Shown: piece after piece, positions 43,900 to 51,635 of the stretch
How the letters are laid out: every line of letters starts with the position of its first letter
Position numbering within the stretch: the first letter of the stretch is position 1
From: Bacteroidales bacterium UBA5197
GTDB lineage: Bacteria > Bacteroidota > Bacteroidia > Bacteroidales > Lentimicrobiaceae
DNA: 64,000 nucleotides
Reading direction: 5' to 3'
Assembly: GCA_002412885.1 (NCBI GenBank)
Contig: DHVX01000073.1
Span: forward strand, 1-64,000
Made by a program: the position numbers and the translations under genes
Notes under the pieces: model-generated
Databases searched by the model: none
Seen by the model: only the letters and a program-made list of their open reading frames with translations
What the model was told of the DNA's origin: nothing

Positions 43900-45096
43900 A
43901 TGATAAAGCGACTTTTATTTCTTTTTGCATTCTTGATTTTGAGTTTTACAAGCCTTATTGCTCAGACCGAAGTTGATGAACGGGCTATGATTTCATTTCG
44001 TAAAGGATTGGGATTCAATGCGCCAGACAGTACATTCGGGGTAAATCTGAGGTTGCGCATGCAAAACCGGGTGGCTTTTAATTTTAACGAAGAGTTGAGT
44101 GTTGAAGATATTGAAGCCCGGGTGAGTCGCCTACGCCTCCGATTTGATGGATATATTCTCGGAGATAAACTAACTTATTACCTTCAATTGTCGTTCTCGC
44201 GTGGTGATCAGGACTGGGACAATACCCATATTCCGAATGTGGTGCGCGATGCAATGGTTTATTATCATTTCAATCCGAAGTTTTATCTTGGATTTGGCCA
44301 GGGCAAACTTCCGGGAAACCGCCAACGCATCATCAGCAGTGGACAACAGCAATTTTATGATCGCTCAAATGTGAATGCTAATTTTACGCTTGACCGCGAT
44401 TTCGGATTGTTTGCTTATTACAGCGACAAGCTTGCTGGGATTGACTACAATCTTAAAGGAGCCATTTCATCGGGAGATGGCCGCAATCAGTTGAAAACCG
44501 ACCCCGGACTCATGTACACTGCCAGGCTGGAAGTACTTCCGTTGGGAAGGTTTAAAAAAGACGGCGATTTTTCAGAAGGAGATCTTGAGTTTGAGCCATC
44601 GCCAAAAGTTGCGCTCTCTGCCGGTTATTCTTACGATGAAAATGCCTGGCGTACCCGCGGAACCATAGGTACAACTTTGTACGAAGGCCGCGATTTTACC
44701 TCTTTCTTTGCAGATGCCGTGGTCAAATATAATGGATGGGCTCTGTATTCAGAATACATCAGCCGCGCATCTCAACAGTCGGCTTTCACCTATTCTTCTG
44801 ATTCAACTCTCAAATCATATGCAGTTACCGGTTTTGGAGTGAACACTCAACTGAGTTATACCTTCAGAAATTACTGGGAAATTGCAGCCCGCTATTCAGT
44901 GGTAAATCCCGATAAGGAGATACAAAACGTAGCCATGCGAGACAGCTATTACCTTTTGGGCGTCAATAAATATGTACGAAAACACCTTACCAAATTTCAG
45001 GGGTTTGTAGGTTATCGTACTCAGGAATCTTATAATTCTGCTGTTTTTGGGAAAAATAATCTGTTGCTGGTTTTTCAGGTTGAACTTGGAATTTAG
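43900..45096 (+). CDS. OprO/OprP-like outer-membrane porin
   Basis: A 398-residue beta-barrel. The ATG at 43900 gives a clean signal peptide ending LIAQ near residue 22; the upstream in-frame start would place 18 residues before it and overlap the promoter. FGVNLRLRMQNRVAFNF, RVSRLRLRFDGYILGDKLTY and the repeated aromatic strands resemble the phosphate-selective porin O/P family, which takes up phosphate or other anions. It ends LLLVFQVELGI. No pst or pho genes are adjacent, so the solute is uncertain. Confidence 0.82.
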   Translation: MIKRLLFLFAFLILSFTSLIAQTEVDERAMISFRKGLGFNAPDSTFGVNLRLRMQNRVAFNFNEELSVEDIEARVSRLRLRFDGYILGDKLTYYLQLSFSRGDQDWDNTHIPNVVRDAMVYYHFNPKFYLGFGQGKLPGNRQRIISSGQQQFYDRSNVNANFTLDRDFGLFAYYSDKLAGIDYNLKGAISSGDGRNQLKTDPGLMYTARLEVLPLGRFKKDGDFSEGDLEFEPSPKVALSAGYSYDENAWRTRGTIGTTLYEGRDFTSFFADAVVKYNGWALYSEYISRASQQSAFTYSSDSTLKSYAVTGFGVNTQLSYTFRNYWEIAARYSVVNPDKEIQNVAMRDSYYLLGVNKYVRKHLTKFQGFVGYRTQESYNSAVFGKNNLLLVFQVELGI

Positions 45097-45139
45097 TCTT
45101 GAGGCCTTTTGTTTCGTTGAGGCTATTTAAGGCCAGAAG

Positions 45140-46243
45140 TCATTTTTTTAAACTGAATGCGCCATTACTATACTCTATTTCTCCTGTTAGAAGTTGCATT
45201 GGATTTTTTAACGGATTGATAATTATAGGATTATAGTCCAGATGTTTCATTTTGTTTTCTGGAATTATATCGCCGGCAACAAAGATAAATAAGCCGGGTC
45301 TGACAATTTCATGAACTCCGCCTGCTTCACACACTACAGGTCCGGCAGGTAAAATCCTTTTCAGGTTATCGAAAGCTTTATAAATTGATTCACGCGTTGA
45401 TTCAACAAAATAAACGGTTTCAGCCCCGGCCTGCTTCATTCTTGAACTATCTTTATTATTAATGAGCGTTTCTTCAATGATTCTGAATCCTTCGCCCTCA
45501 CTGATTATTTTTTGTTTATGAGTAGATTCATGAAGATGCGGAGATATTTTTACCGCTGTAACTCTCATTTTTTCAGATAGTTGTTTGATGATCCGGCAGG
45601 CAAATAAGGTTTTACCGATATTTCGTCCGGCGCCCGCAATGAGCAGCAGATTGGGCATTTCAGAAATAAGCGGACGGGTTTTATGTAAATCAGACAGGTC
45701 ATCAGGTGTATTAATATTCCTGAAATAACCGGTATCAGTAATCGCTAAATATTTTGTGTTTATTTTCTTCAGTAAAGAAAGAATCTGATAATCCCCTGCT
45801 GAAATCTGTTGATGAATGAAGGGTAAGATACTTCTTGAATAAAGCGCAACAAGGGGCTCCACTTTTCCATCAGGCAAGATAGGAACAACCGCATCAAAAT
45901 TGCCGGAGTGTTCAAGTATTGAATTTAAAAGCTCAATGGAAAGGAGCGGAGTATCGCAGGGTACAAACAGATTGTTATTGGTTTCTGACTTACTCAGACA
46001 TGCTTCAATACCGGCTATCGGACCAATATCAAAGTAATTGTCAGAAACCTTTAATGCATCGAACCTGTTATATTCATCGTATTGTCCGCTGATGAAGATA
46101 CGGTCAGTTAACTGATTGATTATGTTCATGCTGTGCTCAATCAGCAATAAACCGTTATATTCATGCAACGCTTTATTACTTCCCATGCGGCGGCTTTTGC
46201 CTCCTGCCAGAATTATTCCGGTCAGATCAGACGATTTTCTCAT
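45140..46243 (-). CDS. MobA-like molybdenum cofactor guanylyltransferase fused to a MobB-like P-loop domain
   Basis: A 367-residue fusion. Residues 1-190 are MobA-like: LAGGKSRRMGSNKAL at 12-26 (nucleotide site) and FVPCDTPLLS (metal site). From about 200, LLLIAGAGRNIGKTLFACRI carries a P-loop, as in MobB-type GTPases. MobA attaches GMP to molybdopterin; MobB is thought to assist. No molybdoenzyme or other moa/moe gene is in the window. Only the P-loop clearly marks the second half, so MobB identity is less sure than MobA. Confidence 0.82.
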   Translation of the reverse strand: MRKSSDLTGIILAGGKSRRMGSNKALHEYNGLLLIEHSMNIINQLTDRIFISGQYDEYNRFDALKVSDNYFDIGPIAGIEACLSKSETNNNLFVPCDTPLLSIELLNSILEHSGNFDAVVPILPDGKVEPLVALYSRSILPFIHQQISAGDYQILSLLKKINTKYLAITDTGYFRNINTPDDLSDLHKTRPLISEMPNLLLIAGAGRNIGKTLFACRIIKQLSEKMRVTAVKISPHLHESTHKQKIISEGEGFRIIEETLINNKDSSRMKQAGAETVYFVESTRESIYKAFDNLKRILPAGPVVCEAGGVHEIVRPGLFIFVAGDIIPENKMKHLDYNPIIINPLKNPMQLLTGEIEYSNGAFSLKK

Positions 46244-46327
46244 TTGCCCGCTGTTTAATTCATCTGGAAGACAGGAATATCTTTGAAAGAGGCCTTGTTG
46301 ATGTGTGCCAGGTTTTTCGGATAAAAA

Positions 46328-46759
46328 TTAATGACCGCAGGAACATCCACTGCAACCACCCATTGATTCTTCATCCTCAAATCCGGTGTCACAGGACGAT
46401 GTGGTGCTGCAACTTCCGGTGCTGCAACCTCCACTGACATTGTATTTTACCTGAAATCCATCCTGAAACCAGGCCTGAACACCACCAGCTACATAGCCGA
46501 CATTCTCAAATCCCTGATGGAATAATAAATTGGCTGCCTTAAAGCCACTGGCTTCATCATAACCGCCTGTAATATATGTTGGGGTTTTGTCGAGCCACTG
46601 AATTTTTTCGAGCAACTGAAGCAAGGTAACCTGAGTAGCTTCAATTCCATCGTAAGCAACAACGCTGAAACCCTCTTCATCAATAATATCGATGAAAACA
46701 GCGCCATCCTGTATTTTCTGAAAAGCCTCTGAAGGCTGAAGTTTTATTATTTCTGACAT
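46328..46759 (-). CDS. Rhodanese-fold protein lacking the catalytic cysteine, with a Cys-rich tail
   Basis: A 143-residue protein. Residues 5-103 follow the rhodanese pattern (VFIDIIDEEGF; NVGYVAGGVQAWFQDGF), but the active-site loop reads YITGGYDEASG, with Ile63 where Cys is expected, so sulfur transfer by the usual route is unlikely. The last 33 residues hold six Cys (112, 117, 123, 136, 139, 141) and end CSCGH, which could bind a metal or Fe-S cluster. It lies 85 bases upstream of the Mob fusion in the same direction, so the two may be co-transcribed. Confidence 0.78.
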   Translation of the reverse strand: MSEIIKLQPSEAFQKIQDGAVFIDIIDEEGFSVVAYDGIEATQVTLLQLLEKIQWLDKTPTYITGGYDEASGFKAANLLFHQGFENVGYVAGGVQAWFQDGFQVKYNVSGGCSTGSCSTTSSCDTGFEDEESMGGCSGCSCGH

Positions 46760-46853
46760 GTTAAATTATTGTTTGGGCTGCAAATTTACCTTTTTGTTTG
46801 CTTCAACCGACAATGATGAACGGCTGGTTAAATGATTATAATCGTTTTTCTTC

Positions 46854-46994
46854 GCCACCAAAACTCCAAAACACCAAATAGCACTAAGTATTTTTTTCTT
46901 TTGCCACCAAAGCGCTAAAACACAAAATAGCACTAAATAATTTTTATTTTTTCTTTTGCTACCAAAACTCCAAAGTACCAAATAGCACTAAATA
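46854..46994. repeat. Three degenerate 37-bp direct repeats downstream of the GxxExxY gene
   Basis: Copies at 46854-46890, 46903-46939 and 46958-46994 share the frame GCCACCAAA, then CCAAA, then TAGCACTAAATA. Spacing between starts is 49 and 55 bases. A partly inverted version lies on the far side of the GxxExxY gene (47501-47600). Confidence 0.7.
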
Positions 46995-47010
46995 ATTTTG
47001 ATTTTGTCTT

Positions 47011-47439
47011 TTAATTGACAATCCTTTTTATTCCCGAACCAATATTCTCAACATTAAAATTGATCAAATAGCCAAGACGTTTATTGGTAAGTTTCAGATG
47101 ACTGATTAATTGAGATGTCCATAAAGGATTCACGGTTTCAACTGCTTTAATTTCACAGATAACTTCACTTTCAACCAGAACATCCAATCTCAGTCCTTCT
47201 TCAAAGACAAGATTATCATAGACAATCGGTATTTCAACCTGCCGTTGTGATTTCAAACCTCTTTTTGTCAATTCATGACAAAAGCATACCTCATAAACTT
47301 TCTCAAGTAAACCTGGTCCTAAATTTTTATGCACAGCGTATGCTGCATCAACTATTAATTTCCCTATTTCATCCAATTCTTTAGGAATAGGAGTGAAGTT
47401 TTTATTGCGGAATTTAGAATGTTGGTAATTAGTTGGCAT
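47011..47439 (-). CDS. GxxExxY-family protein (PD-(D/E)XK-like fold)
   Basis: A 142-residue protein. The naming motif is GLLEKVYEVCF (GxxExxY) near residue 44. RLDVLVESEVICEIKAVE near residues 80-96 gives the Asp and Glu-x-Lys pattern of the PD-(D/E)XK nuclease fold. Proteins of this family are common in Bacteroidota, often in repeat-rich spacers, and have no established function. Here related repeats lie on both sides in opposite orientation. It could be a nuclease-like passenger of a repeat element. Confidence 0.85.
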   Translation of the reverse strand: MPTNYQHSKFRNKNFTPIPKELDEIGKLIVDAAYAVHKNLGPGLLEKVYEVCFCHELTKRGLKSQRQVEIPIVYDNLVFEEGLRLDVLVESEVICEIKAVETVNPLWTSQLISHLKLTNKRLGYLINFNVENIGSGIKRIVN

Positions 47440-47500
47440 CTTTACTAGCTTTTAGTATTTCTTAAAAATTGTCTGTACCCAAATTTTGTATTCTTGATTG

Positions 47501-47600
47501 TTTTTGGAATTTAGTGTTATCATTTAGCAAAGTTAAATATTCTTTTAAAAAATTAATACCTAAATTTTGTGTTTTTTGGAGCTTTGGAGCTTTGGTGGCC
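47501..47600. repeat. Inverted, degenerate counterpart of the 46854 repeats upstream of the GxxExxY gene
   Basis: GGAGCTTTGGAGCTTTGGTGG (within 47578-47599) corresponds to the reverse complement of the CCACCAAAACTCCAAAACACC type unit, and TTTTTGGAATTTAGTGTTAT (47501-47520) to the end with TAGCACTAAAT. The GxxExxY gene is thus bracketed by inverted, degraded repeats. Matching is imperfect. Confidence 0.5.
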
Positions 47601-47872
47601 TCTTTTAGCAACGATTATCTGAGATATGGCGGCAGGAAGATTTTCGGGATTTGCCGCACTTTCATCAATACACACAAGCTTTGTTTTTTTCTTTACCTTT
47701 GCCGCATCATGTGAAGCATTGTTTTTACAGAATTTAAGCGGTATCACACCACCATGATTTCCCGTCCGGGTGGCGTTCGCAGCACGTCATTAATCAATTG
47801 CTCTGCTGCACTTTCCGTACAAAAACACTTTTTTAAAGATGACCGGTACTGCCGGTTTTACTGTTGTATTTT
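47601..47872. other. Gene-free spacer before prfC
   Basis: This 272-base stretch holds no credible gene. A 64-codon reading frame on the minus strand (47553-47747) overlaps the repeat and has no recognisable features. A short hairpin, ACCGG (47842-47846) pairing with CCGGT (47852-47856) and followed by TTTTA, lies 16 bases before the prfC start and may affect translation or be chance. Confidence 0.35.
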
Positions 47873-49486
47873 ATGAGTCTGCAAACTGAGATTAACAAAC
47901 GAAGAACATTTGCCATCATCAGCCACCCTGATGCCGGAAAAACCACACTTACAGAGAAGCTGCTGCTTATGGGTGGTGCCATACAAACTGCAGGTGCTGT
48001 GAAAAGCAACAAAATCCGCAAAACCACAACCTCCGATTTTATGGAGATTGAGCGGCAAAGGGGAATTTCTGTTTCTACTTCAGTGATGGCTTTTGAATAC
48101 AAAGATATTCGTGTGAATATCCTGGATACTCCCGGTCACAAGGATTTTGCAGAAGATACTTACCGCACACTCACAGCCGTTGACAGTGTTATTCTGGTTG
48201 TGGATTCAGTAAAAGGTGTTGAAGAGCAAACCCGTAAACTTATGGAAGTTTGCCGTATGCGACACACTCCGGTGATGATTTTCCTGAATAAAATGGATCG
48301 CGAGGGCCGTGATGCTTTCGATCTGATTGACGAGCTGGAGAAAGAACTGAATATTGCCGTAAGTCCTTATACCTGGCCTATCGGTTCCGGAAGCAAGTTT
48401 AAAGGAGTTTACAATATTTACAACAAGAGTGTCAGCCTTTTTCTTCCTGATAAGACCAATATTCCTGAGGATATTATTGAAACTGATAATCTTGATTCGC
48501 AGTCAATTATCGATTTTGCGGGCGCTGATCTGATTGCCAAAACCAAAGAAGAGGTTGGTTTTGTGGGTGATTTTTTTGAGAATTTCAATCTTAACCTTTA
48601 CCGTGAAGGTTATATGGCGCCATTGTTTTTTGGCAGTGCACTGAATAATTTCGGGGTAAAAGAGTTGCTCGACACCTTTGTTGAAATAGCTCCTCCTCCC
48701 GGAAAAGTGGAAGCTTCGGGCAGGGTGGTGGAGCCCAATGAAGAGCAGCTTACCGGATTTATTTTTAAAATACATGCCAATCTCGATCCCAACCACCGCG
48801 ATCGTATTGCATTTATGCGGATTTGTTCAGGGAAATTTGAGCGCAATAAATTTTACCACCACAGCCGTTTGGCTAAGAAAGTGCGTTTTTCATCACCCAC
48901 CAGCTTTATGGCCAATGCCAAAAGTGTAATTGATGAAGCCTGGCCAGGCGATGTGGTTGGACTTTATGACAATGGTGATTTTACCATCGGCGATACACTT
49001 ACCGAAGGCGAAAGCCTTATGTTTAAAGGGATTCCAAGCTTCTCTCCTGAAATTCTCCGCGAAGTAATTAATATAGATCCTTTTCGCTCCAAACAACTTG
49101 ATAAAGGAGTTCGTCAACTTGCCGGTGAAGGTTTGGCGCAGCTGTTTATTGTACCGGCAGGCAACAAAAAAATCATCGGCACTGTGGGTGAACTGCAATA
49201 TGATGTTATAAAATTCAGGCTGGAACATGAGTATGGCGCCAAATGCAACTTTGCCAGCCTTTCATACACCAAAGCCTGTTGGATAACCTCAACCGACAAA
49301 AAAGAGATGGAGAAATTTATGCTTCGAAAGTCGGGTTCTGTGGCTTTTGATAAGGATGACAACCCGGTCTTTCTGGCCGAAGGGGATTGGATCATTAAGG
49401 TGATGAAAGACACATATCCTTCGCTCACTTTTCACAATACCTCTGATTTTAAGCTGCATCTGAATTCAGATGTTGAGAAAAATTAA
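47873..49486 (+). CDS. prfC: Peptide chain release factor 3
   Basis: GTPase that releases RF1/RF2 from the ribosome after termination. From the ATG at 47873 it has 537 residues. G motifs are complete: ISHPDAGKTTLTEK (G1), DTPGHKDF (G3) and NKMDRE (G4). The RF3-specific first line RTFAIISHPDAGKTT and the C-terminal domain (FMLRKSGSVAFDKDDNPVFL) are present. An upstream in-frame start adds only three residues. Confidence 0.97.
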   Translation: MSLQTEINKRRTFAIISHPDAGKTTLTEKLLLMGGAIQTAGAVKSNKIRKTTTSDFMEIERQRGISVSTSVMAFEYKDIRVNILDTPGHKDFAEDTYRTLTAVDSVILVVDSVKGVEEQTRKLMEVCRMRHTPVMIFLNKMDREGRDAFDLIDELEKELNIAVSPYTWPIGSGSKFKGVYNIYNKSVSLFLPDKTNIPEDIIETDNLDSQSIIDFAGADLIAKTKEEVGFVGDFFENFNLNLYREGYMAPLFFGSALNNFGVKELLDTFVEIAPPPGKVEASGRVVEPNEEQLTGFIFKIHANLDPNHRDRIAFMRICSGKFERNKFYHHSRLAKKVRFSSPTSFMANAKSVIDEAWPGDVVGLYDNGDFTIGDTLTEGESLMFKGIPSFSPEILREVINIDPFRSKQLDKGVRQLAGEGLAQLFIVPAGNKKIIGTVGELQYDVIKFRLEHEYGAKCNFASLSYTKACWITSTDKKEMEKFMLRKSGSVAFDKDDNPVFLAEGDWIIKVMKDTYPSLTFHNTSDFKLHLNSDVEKN

Positions 49487-49511
49487 TTGATTCTAACCAG
49501 AATCTTATCCG

Positions 49512-50150
49512 ATGGAATACGAATGTCCGTTGTGTCACAATTCAAAAGCTTTGCAGATTTTGGCCGGGCCAGACAGACGTGGTTATCATCATTGCGTAAA
49601 CTGTAGTCTGATATTTGCAAATCCTGAACACAGGTTTCCGCCCGAAAAGGAGAAACTACGATACGAACAGCACGACAATGGCATTCATAATCCAGGGTAT
49701 GTCGATTACCTGAACCAGATCATTGTGCCCGCACTGGAGTTCATTAATTCTGAAATGACTGGACTTGATTTTGGTTGCGGACCCGCTCCAACTCTACAAC
49801 TGTTGCTGGCTCAACGGAGCATTCACTGCGATGTGTATGATCCATATTTCTTTCCTGATCTTCAAACAAAAACATACGATTTTATTTTTGCCACGGAAAG
49901 TTTCGAACATTTTAACACGCCGGCAAACGATATTTCCAGAATTTCGGGACTGCTTAAAAAGGATGCTTTCCTTTTTGTGATGACCCAAAAATGGACTTCG
50001 CATGAAGCGTTTAAAGACTGGAGTTATGCAAGAGATGTAACTCATGTTTCATTCTATCACAACTTTACATTTAATTTTATTGCTAAAAAGTTCGGATTTG
50101 AGTTGTTGGAAAATGCACATCCACGGATAGTGATCTTAAAAAAGAAATGA
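49512..50150 (+). CDS. SAM-dependent methyltransferase with an N-terminal zinc-ribbon motif
   Basis: A 212-residue protein. CPLC at the N-terminus and CVNC about 25 residues later look like a zinc knuckle. The SAM loop LDFGCGPAPT is near residue 83, and FATESFEHF marks the later acidic region of class I methyltransferases. It starts 25 bases after prfC and may share its transcript. The substrate is unknown. Confidence 0.8.
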   Translation: MEYECPLCHNSKALQILAGPDRRGYHHCVNCSLIFANPEHRFPPEKEKLRYEQHDNGIHNPGYVDYLNQIIVPALEFINSEMTGLDFGCGPAPTLQLLLAQRSIHCDVYDPYFFPDLQTKTYDFIFATESFEHFNTPANDISRISGLLKKDAFLFVMTQKWTSHEAFKDWSYARDVTHVSFYHNFTFNFIAKKFGFELLENAHPRIVILKKK

Positions 50151-50283
50151 CCTTTGCTTATTAAAATCCGCTATCATAGGTTATGAAATCATTGGATGAG
50201 ATTTGAAATTATACTTTAACTTTGTTTTAGAAACGCCTCAATACCATCATTTGCGGTTAGTCTGATCATTAAACTGATTTAAA

Positions 50284-50607
50284 ATGGACATCAACGAAAT
50301 ACGCAGACATATTGAAAATGAAATTCTGAAAACTGTACGTCAGATTGAAGAATACAAACTCTCAACAGAACCAATAGCTCCGGATGTTGCCATTGGACGG
50401 ATATCGCGCATGGATGCCATAAACAACAGGAGTGTGGTTGAAGCTGCACTTCGTCAGGCAGAGAGCAAACTCGAAAAACTCAATTATGTGCTTACAAAAG
50501 TGGATAGCCCTCAATTCGGGATTTGCCTGAGATGCCATAAGCCCATTCCTCTGGGTCGGATTCTTATAAAACCGGAAAGTATGTTTTGTGTAAATTGTGC
50601 GAGGTAG
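50284..50607 (+). CDS. TraR/DksA-type zinc-finger protein
   Basis: A 107-residue protein. The helical N-terminal part is followed by a four-cysteine zinc finger, CLRCHKPIPLGRI then CVNC near the end, with normal DksA spacing. A coiled coil of limited length precedes it. DksA-type proteins bind the RNA polymerase secondary channel; whether this short version does so is not known. No neighbour partner is obvious. Confidence 0.82.
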   Translation: MDINEIRRHIENEILKTVRQIEEYKLSTEPIAPDVAIGRISRMDAINNRSVVEAALRQAESKLEKLNYVLTKVDSPQFGICLRCHKPIPLGRILIKPESMFCVNCAR

Positions 50608-50748
50608 TTGTTTCGGTGAAAAGAAATTGTATTGTCAGTTAATCTAAGGCTTAATTTTATTTCTGACCGGAAATATCCATCCAATCCGTGCGTTTACAAG
50701 TTCTAGATAAATTTGAATGTCATTTTTACAGATTAATTTTTACTGACA

Positions 50749-51426
50749 ATGAAGCAAATTCTTCCTGCACGCAAAAGAAAACGGGTTTTTACAAACGATC
50801 AGAAAAAGAAGGAAGAAGTGGCCAACACCATTTCGCATGCAGTTGGTATTCCGGTTGCGATAGCAGTAATTGCTCTTCTGGTGGTTTTTAGCGCCATTTA
50901 CGGCAATGTGTGGCACATTGTGAGTTTCAGCATTTTCGGGACTTCCATGCTGCTGTTGTATATTGCTTCCACGGTTTTTCATGGTACTTCAAATCCCCGG
51001 CTAAAATACCTGCTGAATAAGTATGACCATATGGCCATTTATGTGCTTATTGCAGGATCATACACGCCGCTGGCTCTTACAGTTTTGCGCGGTCCGCTTG
51101 GCTGGACATTATTTGGTTTGATCTGGGCACTGGCAATAGGAGGGATCGTTTACAAACTCTGGTTTTATAAAACCAGATACAGGAAATTATCAGCCTGGCT
51201 TTATGTTGCTATGGGATGGCTTGTAATTATTGTCATTAGTCCGGTTATTGAGAAAATGCCGACTGTTTCCCTCTGGCTTTTGGCTTCCGGAGGTTTCACA
51301 TATACGATAGGAGCGTTGTTTTATTTACGCAAAGACAAAAGGCTATTTCACCTGATATTTCACCTTTTTGTGCTGGGAGGAAGTATTCTCCACTTTCTTG
51401 CTTTTCTGTTTATGCTTCCGTTTTAA
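50749..51426 (+). CDS. Hemolysin III family (PAQR-like) membrane protein
   Basis: A 225-residue protein with seven hydrophobic helices. Conserved features are NTISHAVGIPVA at the N-terminus, TVFHGTSNPRLKYLLNKYDH (residues about 78-97), IAGSYTPLAL, and the C-terminal HLIFHLFVLGGSILHF with the metal-binding His cluster. Family members are related to eukaryotic adiponectin receptors. Function in bacteria is not settled despite the name. Confidence 0.92.
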   Translation: MKQILPARKRKRVFTNDQKKKEEVANTISHAVGIPVAIAVIALLVVFSAIYGNVWHIVSFSIFGTSMLLLYIASTVFHGTSNPRLKYLLNKYDHMAIYVLIAGSYTPLALTVLRGPLGWTLFGLIWALAIGGIVYKLWFYKTRYRKLSAWLYVAMGWLVIIVISPVIEKMPTVSLWLLASGGFTYTIGALFYLRKDKRLFHLIFHLFVLGGSILHFLAFLFMLPF

Positions 51427-51565
51427 GGCATTTAAAGCGCTTCCCTGAGCTTTTATTGGACCAAAAATATCTGTAATCTCCTGATTTTGTCAGGAAATGA
51501 CCCGTGGTTTGTCGATTGTCACTTACGAGGTGTGAATCATGCAATTTTTTTTCATAATAATATAA

Positions 51566-51580
51566 GTGATATGATATCAC
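51566..51580. promoter_or_regulatory. 15-base palindrome upstream of the OmpA/TSP3 gene
   Basis: GTGATAT, one base, ATATCAC forms a near-perfect palindrome 56 bases before the start codon, within the 209-base spacer. It is a candidate operator; no other feature in the spacer stands out. Confidence 0.35.
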
Positions 51581-51635
51581 AGGTTAAGACCTTTGCCAAA
51601 ATTACACACCACATTATTAAACTAAATTAACAAAA

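Noticed and set aside
47553..47747. 64-codon minus-strand frame near the GxxExxY repeats
   Set aside because: Part of it is the repeat itself and the rest shows no conserved features.
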